Source: Neodiprion pinetum
Lineage: Eukaryota; Arthropoda; Insecta; Hymenoptera; Diprionidae
DNA length: 64,000 bases
Assembly: GCF_021155775.2 (NCBI RefSeq)
Contig: NC_060234.1
Span: 14,559,871 to 14,623,870, forward strand
Direction: 5' to 3'
Shown here piece by piece: positions 41,340 to 52,815 of this stretch. How positions within the stretch are numbered: position 1 is the stretch's first letter; every line of letters begins with the position of its first letter. Position numbers and translations under genes: made by a program. The notes beneath the pieces were generated by a model. That model was not told where the DNA came from. It ran no database searches and saw only the letters and a program-made list of their open reading frames with translations.

Positions 41340-42272
41340 ATGATGGCATACAGCTCGCACAACAATGGATACAAATACCTACTAACAATCATCGATATAT
41401 TTTCCAAGTACGCGTGGGCGGTGCCAATAAAGTCCAAGATTGGGAAAGATGTGACTGCCACCATGAAATCTGTACTGGCCCAGAGACGTCAACCTACACA
41501 TCTGCACGTTGATCAAGGCAAAGAATTTTACAACAGCGTATTTAAGGCTGTCATGAAGCAGTACAATATCAACACGTATTCGACATTTCGCAACTTAAAG
41601 GCGTCGGTATGTGAACGTTTTAATCGAACATTCCAAAATAAAATGTGGAAGCGGTTTACTCTCCAAGGATCGCACAAGTGGATAAATATTTTGGGCGATT
41701 TAATGAAGTCCTACAACAACACCAAGCATTGCACGGTTCGGATGGAACCAGTGAATGTCAGTACGAAGAATGAAAAACAACTGTATCGTAGCGTATACAA
41801 ACCTTGGCAAATCAAACGAAGTGATCGGGCGCGGAAATTCAGTATGGGCGATCGAGTTCGAATCAGCAAGTACAAGAATGTGTTCGAGAGAGGCTATACA
41901 CCCAATTGGACGACAGAAATATTCACCGTGAGTGAGGTAAAAAATACCAATTCACCAACCTACAAACTTACCGATTATCAAGATCATCCTATCGAAGGAG
42001 CTGCGGCAGTGGCAGCGGCAGCGGCGGTGGCAGCGGCGGCGGCAGCGGCGGCGGCGGCGGCAGTTGCTTGTGCAACAACAACAACAACCACAACAGCAAC
42101 AACAACAACAACAACAACAATTAATGCACATAAAACTTTTTTTTATTGGCAGAAAACTTTGTTTCATTTTCTGAAAACTTCCATATTTCTGGTAAACTTT
42201 TTTTCATTTCTGGTGAACTTTTTTACATTTTTGTGCAACGAGGTAGAATGCGTAGGCTCCGATGAGTGGTAA
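41340..42272 (+). CDS. Polinton B integrase with polyalanine/polythreonine C-terminus
   Basis: Core domain preceded in frame by WQADLDDM (from about 41240; an in-frame stop interrupts the region near 41285, so the Met at 41340 is the first start after it and the first Asp at about 41323 lies upstream). Then YKYLLTIIDIFSKYAWAVP, HVDQGKEF (second Asp) and VCERFNRTF (Glu), followed by the SH3-like part GDRVRISKYKNVFERGYTPN. After DYQDHPIEGAA the expected chromodomain is replaced by about 25 alanines with a few valines, a poly-Thr run encoded by ACA repeats and an unrelated tail rich in Phe. The catalytic core is well preserved, the targeting module is lost. Confidence 0.82.
   Translation: MMAYSSHNNGYKYLLTIIDIFSKYAWAVPIKSKIGKDVTATMKSVLAQRRQPTHLHVDQGKEFYNSVFKAVMKQYNINTYSTFRNLKASVCERFNRTFQNKMWKRFTLQGSHKWINILGDLMKSYNNTKHCTVRMEPVNVSTKNEKQLYRSVYKPWQIKRSDRARKFSMGDRVRISKYKNVFERGYTPNWTTEIFTVSEVKNTNSPTYKLTDYQDHPIEGAAAVAAAAAVAAAAAAAAAAAVACATTTTTTTATTTTTTTINAHKTFFYWQKTLFHFLKTSIFLVNFFSFLVNFFTFLCNEVECVGSDEW
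42001..42122. repeat. GCN and ACA microsatellites in the integrase gene
   Basis: About 60 bp of GCG/GCA triplets followed by about 55 bp of ACA triplets, read in frame as Ala and Thr. Confidence 0.9.
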
Positions 42273-42784
42273 TCGGAGCTTACTCCGCGCCCAGCCAATG
42301 TGTTATTTGGCTATTATAGGGTCCGTTCACGTCGACTATGCACTCGCGTGCTACTACTCCTAATGCAGGAAGGAAATGGAATAGGAAGGAATCGGTTTTA
42401 AGGGAAGGTAAACGATTTGAAGTATATGATTGTTTATTATTATCAAGTAGTTAACGCTAAGGAGTCAGTCGAGGGAAAAAGGTGTGGTTGTGGTTTGGAG
42501 GGATAGGTGTCTTGCTTGAGCGCTAGGATGGATCTGCGGAGTTTAGCGGGATGTAGAAGGCAAGTTAGCCGCAAGTTAGAGAAGAATCTGCTGACTCACA
42601 GACGATAAGTGCAGCCTACAGAGTGTAAGGTAATTAAGAGTGTGGGAAAGGAATATGAAGTCTGGAGGACGTCACATCTGTAAAATTTTCATTTTGTTTC
42701 TGGGAAAACTGAAAATTTGACGACGGATCGTCTCAGATGCTGAACATAGATATTTACACAGGTTCGGTAATTTCTATAACTATC
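42123..42784. other. Unassigned segment between integrase B and PolB B
   Basis: Not similar to the 205-bp interval of Polinton A. A hairpin at 42256-42281 (GGCTCCGATGAG, AATCGGAGC) and a purine-rich stretch are seen, no ORF of note. Probably an insertion that also removed the integrase chromodomain. Confidence 0.4.
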
Positions 42785-45700
42785 TCATTGGTTTGCGGCG
42801 ACAAACCCCCAAGGTATTGTGTCGGTCTGCCCAGGTATCAACTGCCGCTTGTCGTCCTGTCAACTCAGAGCCAATTTTTTTTGTACGATCGTGCTGACTT
42901 CCTGTTTTTTACTACGTATTAAACACTGGGGAAGGGTCAACTCTTGGTAAGACATCATACAGTTCTTATAATCATCAAACGTGATGCTATTTATCGTTGA
43001 ATTTTTTACACCCTTGGAACGCTTACTCACTTGAACGTCATTGTCATATTTTTCCCCATCCTCACCTATCGTATTAAATGTGTACAGCTTTGCTCGCAGT
43101 CCCACAAACTCGTTCATAATCTTACCGCTATTTTCATCCTTCATTGACCCTAGTCGTTTCTTGTTTTTTGCGGGGAATACCATACACGTTGTCAAGAGGA
43201 TAGTCAGAGGTATCAAACATTGCATCCACATCACGTTTGATAATATCGTAGATGTTCGATACGTTAAATTGATAAATGAGGCTGTCTATGTCGGTATACA
43301 ACAATTCGACCTCGCTGATTGAAAAGTTGGATCGGACATAATTGTAGTGGAAATCATAAAGAATGATTTTTGATAGATCTAGAATTGATGCACCGACGTA
43401 AATAGATTTATCGAAACGAACTTTGACACGATCTAACTCTATATTAACTGTATCCTCGTCTAATACGGTAGCGCTACGAAAGTTTGGTCTGGTAATAAGG
43501 GTTCTCGCATCACCTAGTTTATCGTATGTTGTAACTAATCTAACATCTTTGCGATTTTGTACACTCTCCATAGTCTTACCAAACACCGCGTTGTTCATGA
43601 GCTTGTTGAAGTTTTTCTCAAACTTGTTTCTAGATTGTTTTTGTATGTTGGTGTTGAGCGTAACGTACGGCTCAAGCCATGGAGTTTGTTTTAACTTCAA
43701 AACTCTGTGTACTTCCGTTAATTTCATGCTCAAACTTAAATATTGCTCTAATTTTCTATAGTGTAGGACATATCTTGTTTTGGGGTGAAGGGTGGTCGCG
43801 AGTTTGGCGATTTTACTACCTGGCGGTGTGAACTGCTCCGGACAGAGAGGTGAGTCTTTGTGACCCTCGTGTAGTTCTACAGGGTAGGCCAAATCTACCT
43901 CCAGAAAGTAACCGATTGGCGAATCGTCCGGATGGGTTGTTTTATCGACATGCTCATACTCCCACTTGAATGAGCCAACTGGTAAATGCACGCTCATAGC
44001 TGCACCGTACAGATTATTCACGTCAAAATACGTGAGGTATGACTCCGCTTTGTTTGGATCAAAATCTTCACCCATGTATCTATTATTGGCCTGAGCATGG
44101 TGGTTAGAGCACTGCGCTACGAATGGCTCTTTCAATGAATAATATCATTTCTGTGTCGTCTAAGAGTTGTAAATTTGCCCCAGTTTATTTAAGCATAGCG
44201 TCGAAAGCAAGTCTCGGCGCTGTGTAGTAGTGCAGCGGATCTAAATCATATGTTTTGAAACAGCTAGCGCGGAAATTTTCGAAAATATCTGCGAGCAAAA
44301 GAACATCCGTCCTCAAGTATAAATCCGAATACCGCCTAATGTCTCTAAATTAAATTCATCCCAAACAGTTTTCGCGTGCTGTTAATCGGCGTCCCTAATA
44401 TTCGAATTGGTGAGTCAAGAGTAGAAATGCTTCTTTGCAGACAGCTGAGTTCGATCGAGCTTCTCCGAACAATCGACGTATTCATAGGGAAAAACGCCTT
44501 TGCGAGTCATCAAACTGAACTGAGTCGGATTATTGTAAAATTTACGCGTTATACGTTTATCGGTATCGGCCAAATATGACAAGAGTTTGGGAAGACTGCT
44601 GGCCATAAAACGAAAGGAGTCGATAAATCTCAAGCTCATCATCGTCCCTTCGATCCGCTTCGTGAAGGATATAAATTGCTCCTTATTCATAGGTAGCAGA
44701 GAAGTCTTGCCGTTAAAAGTTAAAGCCAGAGATTTTATTAAAAAGTGAGAATCGTAACCAGTTAAATTGTGAAAAACTATGAAAATCGTTGTGAAGACTT
44801 TGAAATTTAAATTGCTTTCATTATGAGCTGGGCCGCGATATTTACCCGTGAGGTGACAGTGATCGCGTATTTTACTTTCATTTTCGGAAAAATTTTTGTC
44901 GCATGTATGACAAGTTTTGGCACGCATATGACGATCGCGTTGTGTTTGGGTAAGAAGCTCTATCGGAACTGGATGATTTAAACGATCCCGTACTTGTGAA
45001 GCCAGATCTTCAAGCCGTCGGACAAACCAATCTATACAATCGTATGGCGTCTACCGTGGAACTCTGATAAAGTCTCGTCGTACGAACAATGCACGTAGTA
45101 CGCCGCGCTGTACGGGATATGCTTATGAATTTCATACGTCTTACGAGTTTCAAATTCATCTACGAGTTCGGGGATTAATATACACTCGAGATCGGCGTAG
45201 ACAGCAAATGGAACAGCATCTTTGTTCTTGAAATTCGTAAACGCTGAATTTAAATTTTCGGCAAAAGTCATATGCGCTTCATTCAACAGAACACAATCTC
45301 GGCGATGAGCGTTGTACGACGATTCTTTGTTGAAGTGGCATAAGCATCTATCGCATAAAAACGTTTTGTGGTCATGAATGGACAATTGTTTACTCACTAA
45401 ACGCGGAAGATTCTTGATCCAAACAAAGTGAAACCTCGGTGCAAACTCACCATTCATATCGTCTTCCGGATTACTCTCAACCATTAGAAGTTAAATCGTG
45501 TCAATGTTCGCGGTACTTAAATGATCACTCAAATAAATTGGCACGATGACGCTCTTATTCGATTTTGCATGATGTGAAAAAGTTTGAGATTCTATCCGAT
45601 ATATATTGATTCGCAAATTATTGAATCTTTCAAACTTTTTTACATCGCGCAGAGTAGCGGGAAAATTGATACGTGTACAGTTCAATTCGGAAATACATCG

Positions 45701-46578
45701 ACGATAACGGCGAGTCCTTTCGGTGTGAGTGTTGACTGGGTGAAGGGCTGCTGTGACGCACCAGAGAAGGTATCTTTCGTCATCGTTTTTCACGTTTACC
45801 ACCGCTCTCTTCCGCTGAGTATCCTTGGGCAGCTCGATGAATGTTGAAGCCCCGCGGCGAGAGGCTGATAGCGGTTCATGTTTACAGCGATGTTGAGGAT
45901 CTCAATCATACTCCAGCCGGAATCGCGTTGTTCGAAATCTTCTACCTTCGATAGCAGATCACCCCGTGCACGTGTAAGCCAGCCATCTATATCGCTCGAT
46001 GGGAGAAGAATCGCCACGTTGGATATATTGAAGCTCTTAACTTCAGTGGAGATCTCTTCGTGTGCGACATTTTCGAATTTGCACGATAATATGAGGTTGA
46101 TCTTCACATTTCCCTGCTGATGCAGTATCAGCTCCAACTTCTCGGTGACGACGCGCTGCACATCGTCCAGAAAGGCGCCCAAATTTTTATGACCAAAGTT
46201 GGTGATAACGCCGGAGCGAATCCTGTTAGCAAACGCGCTATCGACGTCGTCCCATTGTACACCCGCAGGAGTGCCGATATTAGCGCCCATCACCAGAGCG
46301 TGCTGCTGCTGCCACTGCTGCCGTCGCTGTCACATCTGTTGGTGGATCTTCGCCACCCAGGATTGTACGAGTGTGATTGCATGTTGAATTTGCAGTTTTG
46401 CACCCGTGCTCGTTCTTGGACGCTTGGAAACATCACGCAGCAATTGGAGATTTTCCGTTCCAACGTCAATCCAGTGCTTGAAGATATCGTCATTCTCACG
46501 CTCAGGATGCAGCTCACCCAACAAATTGTGCGCATTCTCCGTCATCTTGATGAGATTCGAGTATGTTTCGGCGGCCAT
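42785..46578 (-). pseudogene. Polinton B protein-primed DNA polymerase B
   Basis: N-terminal part 45796-46578 in two overlapping frames (WIDVGTENLQLLRDVSKRP; LNIAVNMNRYQPLAAG), then ERYLLWCVTAALHP (45491-45802), Exo I FAVYADLECIL (45032-45484), zinc-finger-like CHTCDKNF with HCHLTGKYRGPAH and Exo II FHNLTGYDSHFLIK (44415-44927), motif A YFDVNNLYGAAM, motif [13 protein letters not shown] and motif C LYTDIDSLIY (all in one frame, 43134-44135). A frameshift near 43170 leads to the C-terminal frame with one in-frame TGA (after KLALS) and stop at 42785. All catalytic Asp are kept; the C-terminal two thirds of the polymerase domain is the best preserved of the three copies. Confidence 0.9.
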
Positions 46579-47257
46579 GACTTCAATGTTGATATAAGCA
46601 GAACTTTGTAGAACTCTTCACTTGCACGTATCGTGTAAGACAGACGAGTCTGCATCGGAAGCGTTGAGCTAATATATGTCGATAGATCGCAAGAATTTGG
46701 ATGTGGTGATGGTGGGTCCAAGCTCTGTACCACCACCGCCATCAAAGAATAAAAATATTTTATGACAAGCAAGTCTGAGCCTGCACAACCCATCCCTAAT
46801 CAGCGTCGGACATGCGATGGGAAAAATCGGTCAACGAAGAGCAAATAGTGAGCAGTGTTTGGCGGGAGAAAAATTTTGTCTTGCCAACTCCCGACCAGAT
46901 GGTTTGTGCACATACAGTTTTTGAGGCTTATGACTCATTATGGCGAACAGGTCTGAGCCTGCATACCCCCAACCATATTAGCGTGGGGCATGATTATTTT
47001 GAAGAATAAAATTTACAATTATTCATCGTGTGTTTTAGTGCAAATAAAATTTATAATATCTTCACATTTTCCTGCCAGATAAACTTATATGAAAAGAACA
47101 GATGAAACTTATAAAGATATACGCATAATTGTACCAAATTCTATGTATAAGCTGGGATATATATTGTAATAAATTCTTTTTCCTAGATAGGTAAATAATT
47201 CTATTGAATATTCCATTTTAATTCGATGTGTGAACTATAATATAATTGTAATGAATT
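46579..47257. other. Spacer with duplicated GTCTGAGCCTGCA segments
   Basis: Two related blocks (GTCTGAGCCTGCACAACCC at 46767 and GTCTGAGCCTGCATACCCC at 46950) each followed by a GCATG-containing word and A-rich DNA. Probably the PolB promoter region; no genes seen. Confidence 0.5.
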
Positions 47258-47692
47258 CTACTGGTATTTTTGCGCATATTGTAAGCATTTTTTAGACAAA
47301 TGGTTGTATTCCAGACAGTCTTTTACTAGAGGATTCGGCCCATCCACTATATCGCCATCAGGTCCCGGTGTATAATGCAGGAGACATCTGCGGCAACTGG
47401 CAATCTTGTCATCTGTTTTCATTGGTGCATAGCTGCATGAAAATTCAAACTTGTTGAATTCCCCACCGTGGTATTTCATTTGCAGACGATTTTCCCCAGT
47501 TATGTTACACATTGCAGTCAGCTGATCAGAATCTTCTTCTAGAACCCTTGCGATTTTCAATGGTGAAAAGACGTTGTATTTTCCATCGATCGTCGCCAGA
47601 ACACGTACCCCAAATTTCGTTTTGACCAGTCGTAACCCAGTGACGTCATACACCACACCAATCTCGAGTCCCGACATCTTCATGGTAGCCAA
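47258..47692 (-). CDS. Polinton B OB-like small protein with Cys-rich tail
   Basis: 144 residues, intact, starting MATMKMSGLEIG. The core VKTKFGVRVLATIDGKYNVF, YHGGEFNKFEF parallels 5823-6167. The C-terminal extension has four cysteines (CRRCLLHY, KDCLEY, KKCLQY) that may bind a metal. It reads inward from the right terminus, as the Polinton A gene reads inward from the left terminus. Function unknown; a single-strand-binding or replication accessory role is inferred from fold-like pattern and company with a protein-primed polymerase. Confidence 0.65.
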   Translation of the reverse strand: MATMKMSGLEIGVVYDVTGLRLVKTKFGVRVLATIDGKYNVFSPLKIARVLEEDSDQLTAMCNITGENRLQMKYHGGEFNKFEFSCSYAPMKTDDKIASCRRCLLHYTPGPDGDIVDGPNPLVKDCLEYNHLSKKCLQYAQKYQ

Positions 47693-48567
47693 ATTCTACA
47701 GACGGCTGACGTGGTTAACTTTTGTTAGATCTATCGCGTTTCAATCAGTTTCTTGTTTTTTTCACAAGTAAGAACGGTTCACGACGCAAAGAGACGATGA
47801 GAACAGAGTGATCGTCGGAATAGGCTCACGTTTTATGTATCACACATCCCCACTATAATTTTCCATCAGACAAGTCTCGAGACGCATTTTGTGGGAAGAA
47901 TTCTTGATCCAAGACTGGTTTATTGACAATACCATCTGGTGTTTCGCGGGAAAAAAAATTTACGACATATTCAAAGCATTCATCCGCTATTTTGGAGCGT
48001 TTTATTTCACCTAATAAAAACCCCGTATTCCACAGGTCTCGACCTGCATTTTGTGAGAAAAATTTCATGATCTACTCAAAGCATCCAAACATTATGTTTT
48101 GAAACGTTCACCCAACCACATGATGTATAAAAAAGTTATTATCTTGCGGGGAGCATTGGAAACATCACGCAGAGTCGATCGACGGAATATAGATTGATCG
48201 ATGATGCGGTGGGGACGCCACATCCGACAAACCTGAGGCAACACCCGGTAACACCACCTGTTGGTAAGATCGGAGATAACAATTTCGTCGGTAAAATGTT
48301 TGCTATCTAACAATAAATAAAATCGAAATGACTGCTCATCCTACTAAGCAATAATGAGAATGACTGCTCATCTGACTAAGCAAAAATCAAAATGGCTGCA
48401 TATCTGACCAAGCAAATAATTCATTGTCAAACTGTTTGTTGGTGAAATCGGGCGAAAATACTGATGGCGCCATCTATGTTAACAGCCGATAACAATATCG
48501 TGGGTAAGGCTCACCATCGCGGTGGTAACATACCGACTGTCGGTAAGGTAGGAATCTGGTCTGCTCT
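47693..48567. repeat. Polinton B terminal region (right TIR, repetitive)
   Basis: Contains duplicated blocks GACGCATTTTGTGGGAAGAA (47881) and GACCTGCATTTTGTGAGAAA (48041), and TIR-like words (GATAACAATTTCGTCGGTAA, GATAACAATATCGTGGGTAA, ACCGACTGTCGGTAAGG). No partner TIR is in the window because the left end of B is missing. Triplicated GACTGCTCATC/TCTGAC TAAGCAA units occur at 48330-48415. Confidence 0.6.
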
Positions 48568-48604
48568 GCCGGTACGCAGCCATTTTTGGATTAGAACCGG
48601 CCTC

Positions 48605-49090
48605 CCCCCTCCACTTGTAGGCATCTATTCTAATGCTGCATTCGACTCGCAACGCGTTAACCTTGAAAATAGCCACAGGTATATCCGATTGGTGAGTTTT
48701 GTTAGCTGTCAAGACGCTAGGTGTAAATCCGAGAAGCTGATCAATGGAATCGTCATGTTCAAAATTCATGATGTAGTTACATTTGATTTCGCTGCATAAC
48801 GTACTCTTGTAAGGCTTTATGATGAATTTGATGTCGGTATTTTGTAAGGCATTTTGAATATACTTTCCAATATCCTCAATTTCATAGCTGCCAGTATCTA
48901 TAGTGACTTCTTCATCCGTTACGTGTATTTCATTGTGACCGGCATCAACATTGGGAAAGGAATTAAAAGTTAACATTTCAACGAGGCCGAGAGCATAATT
49001 CTTGTTCAAAGAAAGTTCGATCGGAGGTGAATATTGCGCTTCGAGAATCGAAGACGTTATCAATATCGTTGATGTGAGCAAATTATTCAT
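48605..49090 (-). pseudogene. Polinton C penton-like minor capsid protein, 3'-truncated
   Basis: Starts MNNLLTSTILITSS at 49090. Segments SPPIELSLNKNYALGLVEML, TFNSFPNVDAG, TIDTGSYEIEDIGKYIQ, CNYIMNFEHDDS and IAIFKVNALRVECSIRIDAY-like residues match the Polinton minor capsid protein thought to form the pentameric vertices (jelly roll). After the Ala-Tyr near 48630 the homology ends and the frame runs into unrelated DNA next to the Polinton B end. About the C-terminal half is therefore lost. Polinton A lacks this gene between capsid and protease. Confidence 0.7.
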
Positions 49091-49120
49091 GACTGAAAAT
49101 GTTGGATTGATGTTATTTAA

Positions 49121-49505
49121 TTACGTGTCATGTTTATACAGCTCACCAACTAGTAAATTCAGACACAAGTGTCCGCAATCGAATGTATCGAAATCCTGAT
49201 ATCTTTCATCGTCATGCTTGGAGCTACCAACGGCGAGATATTTCACGAGATCTAACGGAGGTTGAAGATGACCGGAACTGTCGAAATTCACGACATAGTT
49301 GCCGCGCCTCTTATATGCAACCCAGCGTGTCCCAGAGCTATCCTTATCATCGTGACTGACGATAGCTGCCTCGTTTCTACGCAGTCCGTTTTTGGGCATG
49401 TCGTTGCGCATAAAAAACCACGAAAGTATGGAATTTTCATGATTTTTGCATACTTTAGCAAATCCCAGTTGGTCTACGCACGGTGGGGTAGCTTCGCACT
49501 CGGTG
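49121..49505 (-). pseudogene. Polinton C adenain-like protease, catalytic His replaced
   Basis: Segments LSWFFMRNDMPKNG, AIVSHDDKD, TRWVAY, NFDSSGHLQPPLDLVKYL and FDCGHLCLNLLVGELYKHD align with the Polinton A protease. The nucleophile Cys is present, and unlike copy A no internal stop precedes it, but the catalytic His position (THWVA in A) is Arg and the residues around the acidic position are altered. The reading frame upstream (to 49561) is readthrough from the overlapping minor capsid gene rather than true protease. Confidence 0.8.
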
Positions 49506-49973
49506 TTTTGAAAGATGCAGACCGAAACCCTTTTTGTACGGTTTAAGATAAAGACCTTCACCCAATACGATTCTTACATTCACCGCCTTTTTTTCACAGC
49601 TTCTCGAGCACCTTTGAGTGCAGACTTGATACTTCTTTTCGCGTCGTGACTCGGGATCATAGACTGTATTGCCGCGCGTATGATTTTGTTCAACGAAACG
49701 TTCTTTGGTTTTTGACACCCCATGCTCAACTTTGTTTTCACCTACATCGACATAGCTACAGCCCAAGCGGTTGCTTGCTTACCCAAATTAGCGTCCTCTA
49801 GGAAAACCCGATTCCAGGCTTTTTCGGCTAATATTTTATCTGCGGCCAGGGGCGGTGAAACCACTATGGTAGGTATGGAGAACTTCATACCTCGAAATTT
49901 AGTAGGTGTGGAATTTCACACCTCAGATATCTGCAGTTGCAAAATATTCAATTGTGTTTCAATTACTTAAAAA

Positions 49974-50120
49974 TCAACGATGCTGCAAGATCATTTAGAC
50001 GATGCAGCTATAATCCACATTCACCAAGATATAGATGAACAATTAGATCTCGACCTTCTGATAAATGAATTCATCAACCTTATTCACTGCAGAAGAGTAA
50101 CTTTAAATACATCGAAGTGA
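49974..50120 (+). pseudogene. hAT transposase C-terminal remnant
   Basis: 48 codons: MLQDHLDDAAIIHIHQDIDE, then LDLDLLINEF and CRRVTLN before the stop. The acidic I-D-LD-LINEF plus R-R-V/I-L pattern resembles the extreme C-terminus of hAT-family transposases. The catalytic domain is deleted, explaining why the element is non-autonomous. Confidence 0.45.
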
Positions 50121-50136
50121 AATAAAAGTAGTTCGA

Positions 50137-50690
50137 TGTGACGCCTCGTCGGCGTGCCGGCACCTGACGGTCAACCCGAGCTCCCAATATTATGCTTACC
50201 GATGACAAGCCCAAAACTTGCGACACACTCGGTAAACCCCACCACGTACCAGTAAACCAATCAGACCACGCGATTTACCATGCTCCCTCTTTAAGGGGTA
50301 CGGCCAATCACTGTTTCCGAAATCTGCCAAACTGGACGATTTGCAGGTATAAAAGTCGAGCACAAATATGGCTCGACATCTATTTATCCATTCATCAGCT
50401 ATCGAATACCAGGCCGAGTAGATCACTAATTCGTCCGACTCAGGACACATCCGCAAATCTGTTTCGTTCACCACCACTTCCCAGCGAGGGAAGAGCAGCC
50501 GATACAACCCACGATCCCACGACGTGGACTCATCACTGTGAGAGCCCTCGAACACCACTCTGAAACGAAGGAGGGTATTCAACGTACTTAACGAATTTCG
50601 TCTCTTTTAATAAAAGTCGTCAGGTACTAGGGAGCCGTATCTGAACTAAGCCCAGCATTGCGTCTGACGTCTAAACTCAGATACGGTGAT
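50137..50690 (+). other. LTR-like segment inside the hAT element
   Basis: Starts TGTGACGCC, has a TATAAAAG box near 50346 and an AATAAA signal near 50607, followed by a CGTATCTGA/TCAGATACG hairpin. This resembles a solo long terminal repeat with promoter and poly-A site. No second LTR, primer-binding site or target duplication could be found, so it is tentative. Confidence 0.3.
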
Positions 50691-51660
50691 CGTCGCAAAA
50701 TCCTCTGACCCATAGGTAAGGCCCCTGAACCTATAAAAAGCCTCCTGCACTGCGACAGGATGTCTTGATATGGGCGAAGGCATAATTGCGTAGAATTCCC
50801 GTCCTTCTGACCACCACGCTATCGCGTCAACAATATTCTGTCTTGCCGTCTGCAAAACAAATCAATGTTAATATCAAATATTAACTTTTTAATGACGATT
50901 TTCCATCGTTATACACCGTCCTTCTGACCACCACGCTATCTCGTCAACAATATTCTGTCTTGCCGTGCGCAAAACAAATATTATCGAACGAAAGAAGAAA
51001 AACCAATTCCTTCCTACCTCTCAACAATATTTCTTAACACTATACGGAAATCAAATTCACGGCATTCTTTCCTGTCAGAAACCCCACTTCTTGGGGATGT
51101 AACATAATCAATACTCATAGATTTTCTCTCAGGAAACAAATTTCTCGCCTCACAAGTGAATCGCTCGTTGCGATTATTCTGTGGATTGCCTTACAACCAC
51201 AGAACAAGTTTGACCCTCGAACGTTCGTAAGGCCTGTGATGATGGGTTTATTCCACTCGCGCCATAGCACATGAGAGTGATGAAACGACTTCTGAGGCTT
51301 TCTCGAAAACCTACTTAAAACGGTCAAACTTTAGCAACCTTTTCCAGGAGCTCACCGAAGAATTAACAAGTAATTATTTTTCACCTTCCTTCCGTGTCCA
51401 GAGACCGAATCCTGCCGCTCCGATCACGAGACAGGAAATTCCTAAAACTATTACGATATTCGAGTATGTGCGAAACCACAGCGCTATCTTTCATATTACT
51501 TACGAAATCCCCGAGGTATTCCGCGGATAAATAAATTTGAATCGTTTCATTGGCGACCGTGAAAGAACTCGAAACGTTTCATTATATAAGAAAGATTGAA
51601 AAGTTTAACGGTGTAATTTTATACTAGTCCAAAATAACCTCTTCCTCGCTTCCCCCCGCC
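50691..51660. other. Interior of the hAT element, unassigned
   Basis: Contains a 64-bp block repeated at 50799-50862 and 50916-50979 (CTTCTGACCACCACGCTATC) with one or two differences. Otherwise nothing recognised. Confidence 0.6.
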
Positions 51661-52192
51661 GCAAACACACCTACACTCAATTCCACACCTCGGATATATT
51701 AGTTCCGCCGCTCCTGTCTGCGGCGCTTCTGGCTTCAAGGTTTTCACGATTTTCCGAATACGCTATATCGTGTTCCTTACACGCTGCGTCAAGAGGATTG
51801 ATACCGGAATCGCTTCTTGCGAGTCTTTTCGTCAACTTCGTACCAGGACTGCACAACTGGTCACCGAGAACATGCAACTCGATCGCGGGTTTGTTGATAA
51901 TGGTATTTAAGGGAGCTTTCCAGTGTGACAGCCCGAAAAATCGCTGTTTTTCGCGATTTTTTTTTAAAAGAAAAAATAATCTAACCGCTCTGGTTTTTTT
52001 TTGTATATTAATTGGGTATTGAAGAATACAAAACAATTTTTTAAAGATTGATTTATTCATTAATTAATATCTATAAAAATGATGAAACAATTGTTGCAGA
52101 AAATGCACTTGGATGTGATGTCCACGTTGGGGGTCACAATTTTGATCTGAAACAAAAAACACAAAAAGATTATTGATCGGTATATAATTGGC

Positions 52193-52344
52193 TATCGTGC
52201 TATGGAGGCTTTTTTTTTTTTTTTTTTTTGCAAAAATGGCGCCGGTTTGAACAAAAAGTATCGATTTTAGCATTTTTTTTGGCAGTTTTTTTTACAAAAA
52301 AATAGGAAGATGTCAAAAAAAAAAAAAAAGCTTCCATAGCACGA
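52193..52344. repeat. Hairpin with ATCGTGCTATGGA arms
   Basis: Arms ATCGTGCTATGGAGGC and GCTTCCATAGCACGAT flank poly-T and poly-A runs, about 152 bp in all. It could be a small nested element or RNA hairpin. Confidence 0.7.
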
Positions 52345-52500
52345 TAAACAATGACGTTAAGAATATTGTGTAAAAAATTCAACTTGATAGCTCTAAAACT
52401 CTGCCCTCCAAGTTGGACACCGTTTTGAAAAATGCTGTTTCGAGAAAAATGCGTTCAAAGTTTCAAGTGAGGAAATCTTAGGTAAATCGTTTACTTACGG

Positions 52501-52815
52501 TCAATCAGCGATGCCAGGTCCATATAATATCCCTTCTGCTTCTTCGAAAAGATCGTGCTCAATGGATTGTTCAGTCCGACGAGCTGTCCTCGCCTCTTTG
52601 CTTTCCAGGGACGCCCAGCGGTTTGCTTGGGTGATGCGCGCATTCTTGTACTTAGCGGCGAAATCTGCGGCGCTCGGCCCTATCGTGCATCCAATCGTCT
52701 CCAAAATTTTTAAAATTGGGTCGTAACCTTCATTGAAGGTGCACACAGCATACTGCGTAGCGATTTCTACTATCTGCTTGCCGCAGAATACGTGCTTTGG
52801 GGCTACTTGCCACAC
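52501..52815 (-). pseudogene. Kolobok-like transposase C-terminal exon
   Basis: 104 residues: WQVAPKHVFCGKQIVEIATQ, FNEGYDPILKILETIGCTIG, then a charged tail ending PGIAD. The W-APK, F-N-G and I-G-T-G pattern is that of the C-terminal region of TTAA-type Kolobok/Mutator-like transposases. Only this exon survives. It supports classing the 51911-53206 element with them. Confidence 0.5.

Larger units (their letters stand above)
40959..48567. mobile_element. Polinton B, partial (integrase-polymerase half)
   Basis: Begins inside the coiled-coil gene right after the MITE and runs through integrase (+), PolB (-) and OB-like protein (-) to a terminal-repeat-like end. The last 100 bases, complemented, contain CAGATTCCTACCTTACCGACA, close to the Polinton A terminus CAGATTCCTGTTACCGACA. 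It differs enough from A and C to be another subfamily. Left TIR, capsid genes, protease and ATPase are absent. The exact right end (near 48567) is uncertain by some tens of bases. Confidence 0.75.
49847..51716. mobile_element. Non-autonomous hAT element
   Basis: Termini CAGGGGCGGTGAAACCA and, inverted, CAGGAGCGGCGGAACTA, with perfect 8-bp duplicates TCTGCGGC at 49839-49846 and 51717-51724. Both features are diagnostic for hAT. Subterminal GGTGTGGAATT words also pair. The interior holds only a C-terminal transposase remnant (49974-50120), an LTR-like segment from 50137 and a duplicated 64-bp block. Confidence 0.9.

Noticed and set aside
46120..46611. Plus-strand 163-residue ORF opposite the PolB B N-terminus
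   Set aside because: Antisense to a region whose minus-strand reading aligns with polymerase N-terminal segments; no recognisable domain.
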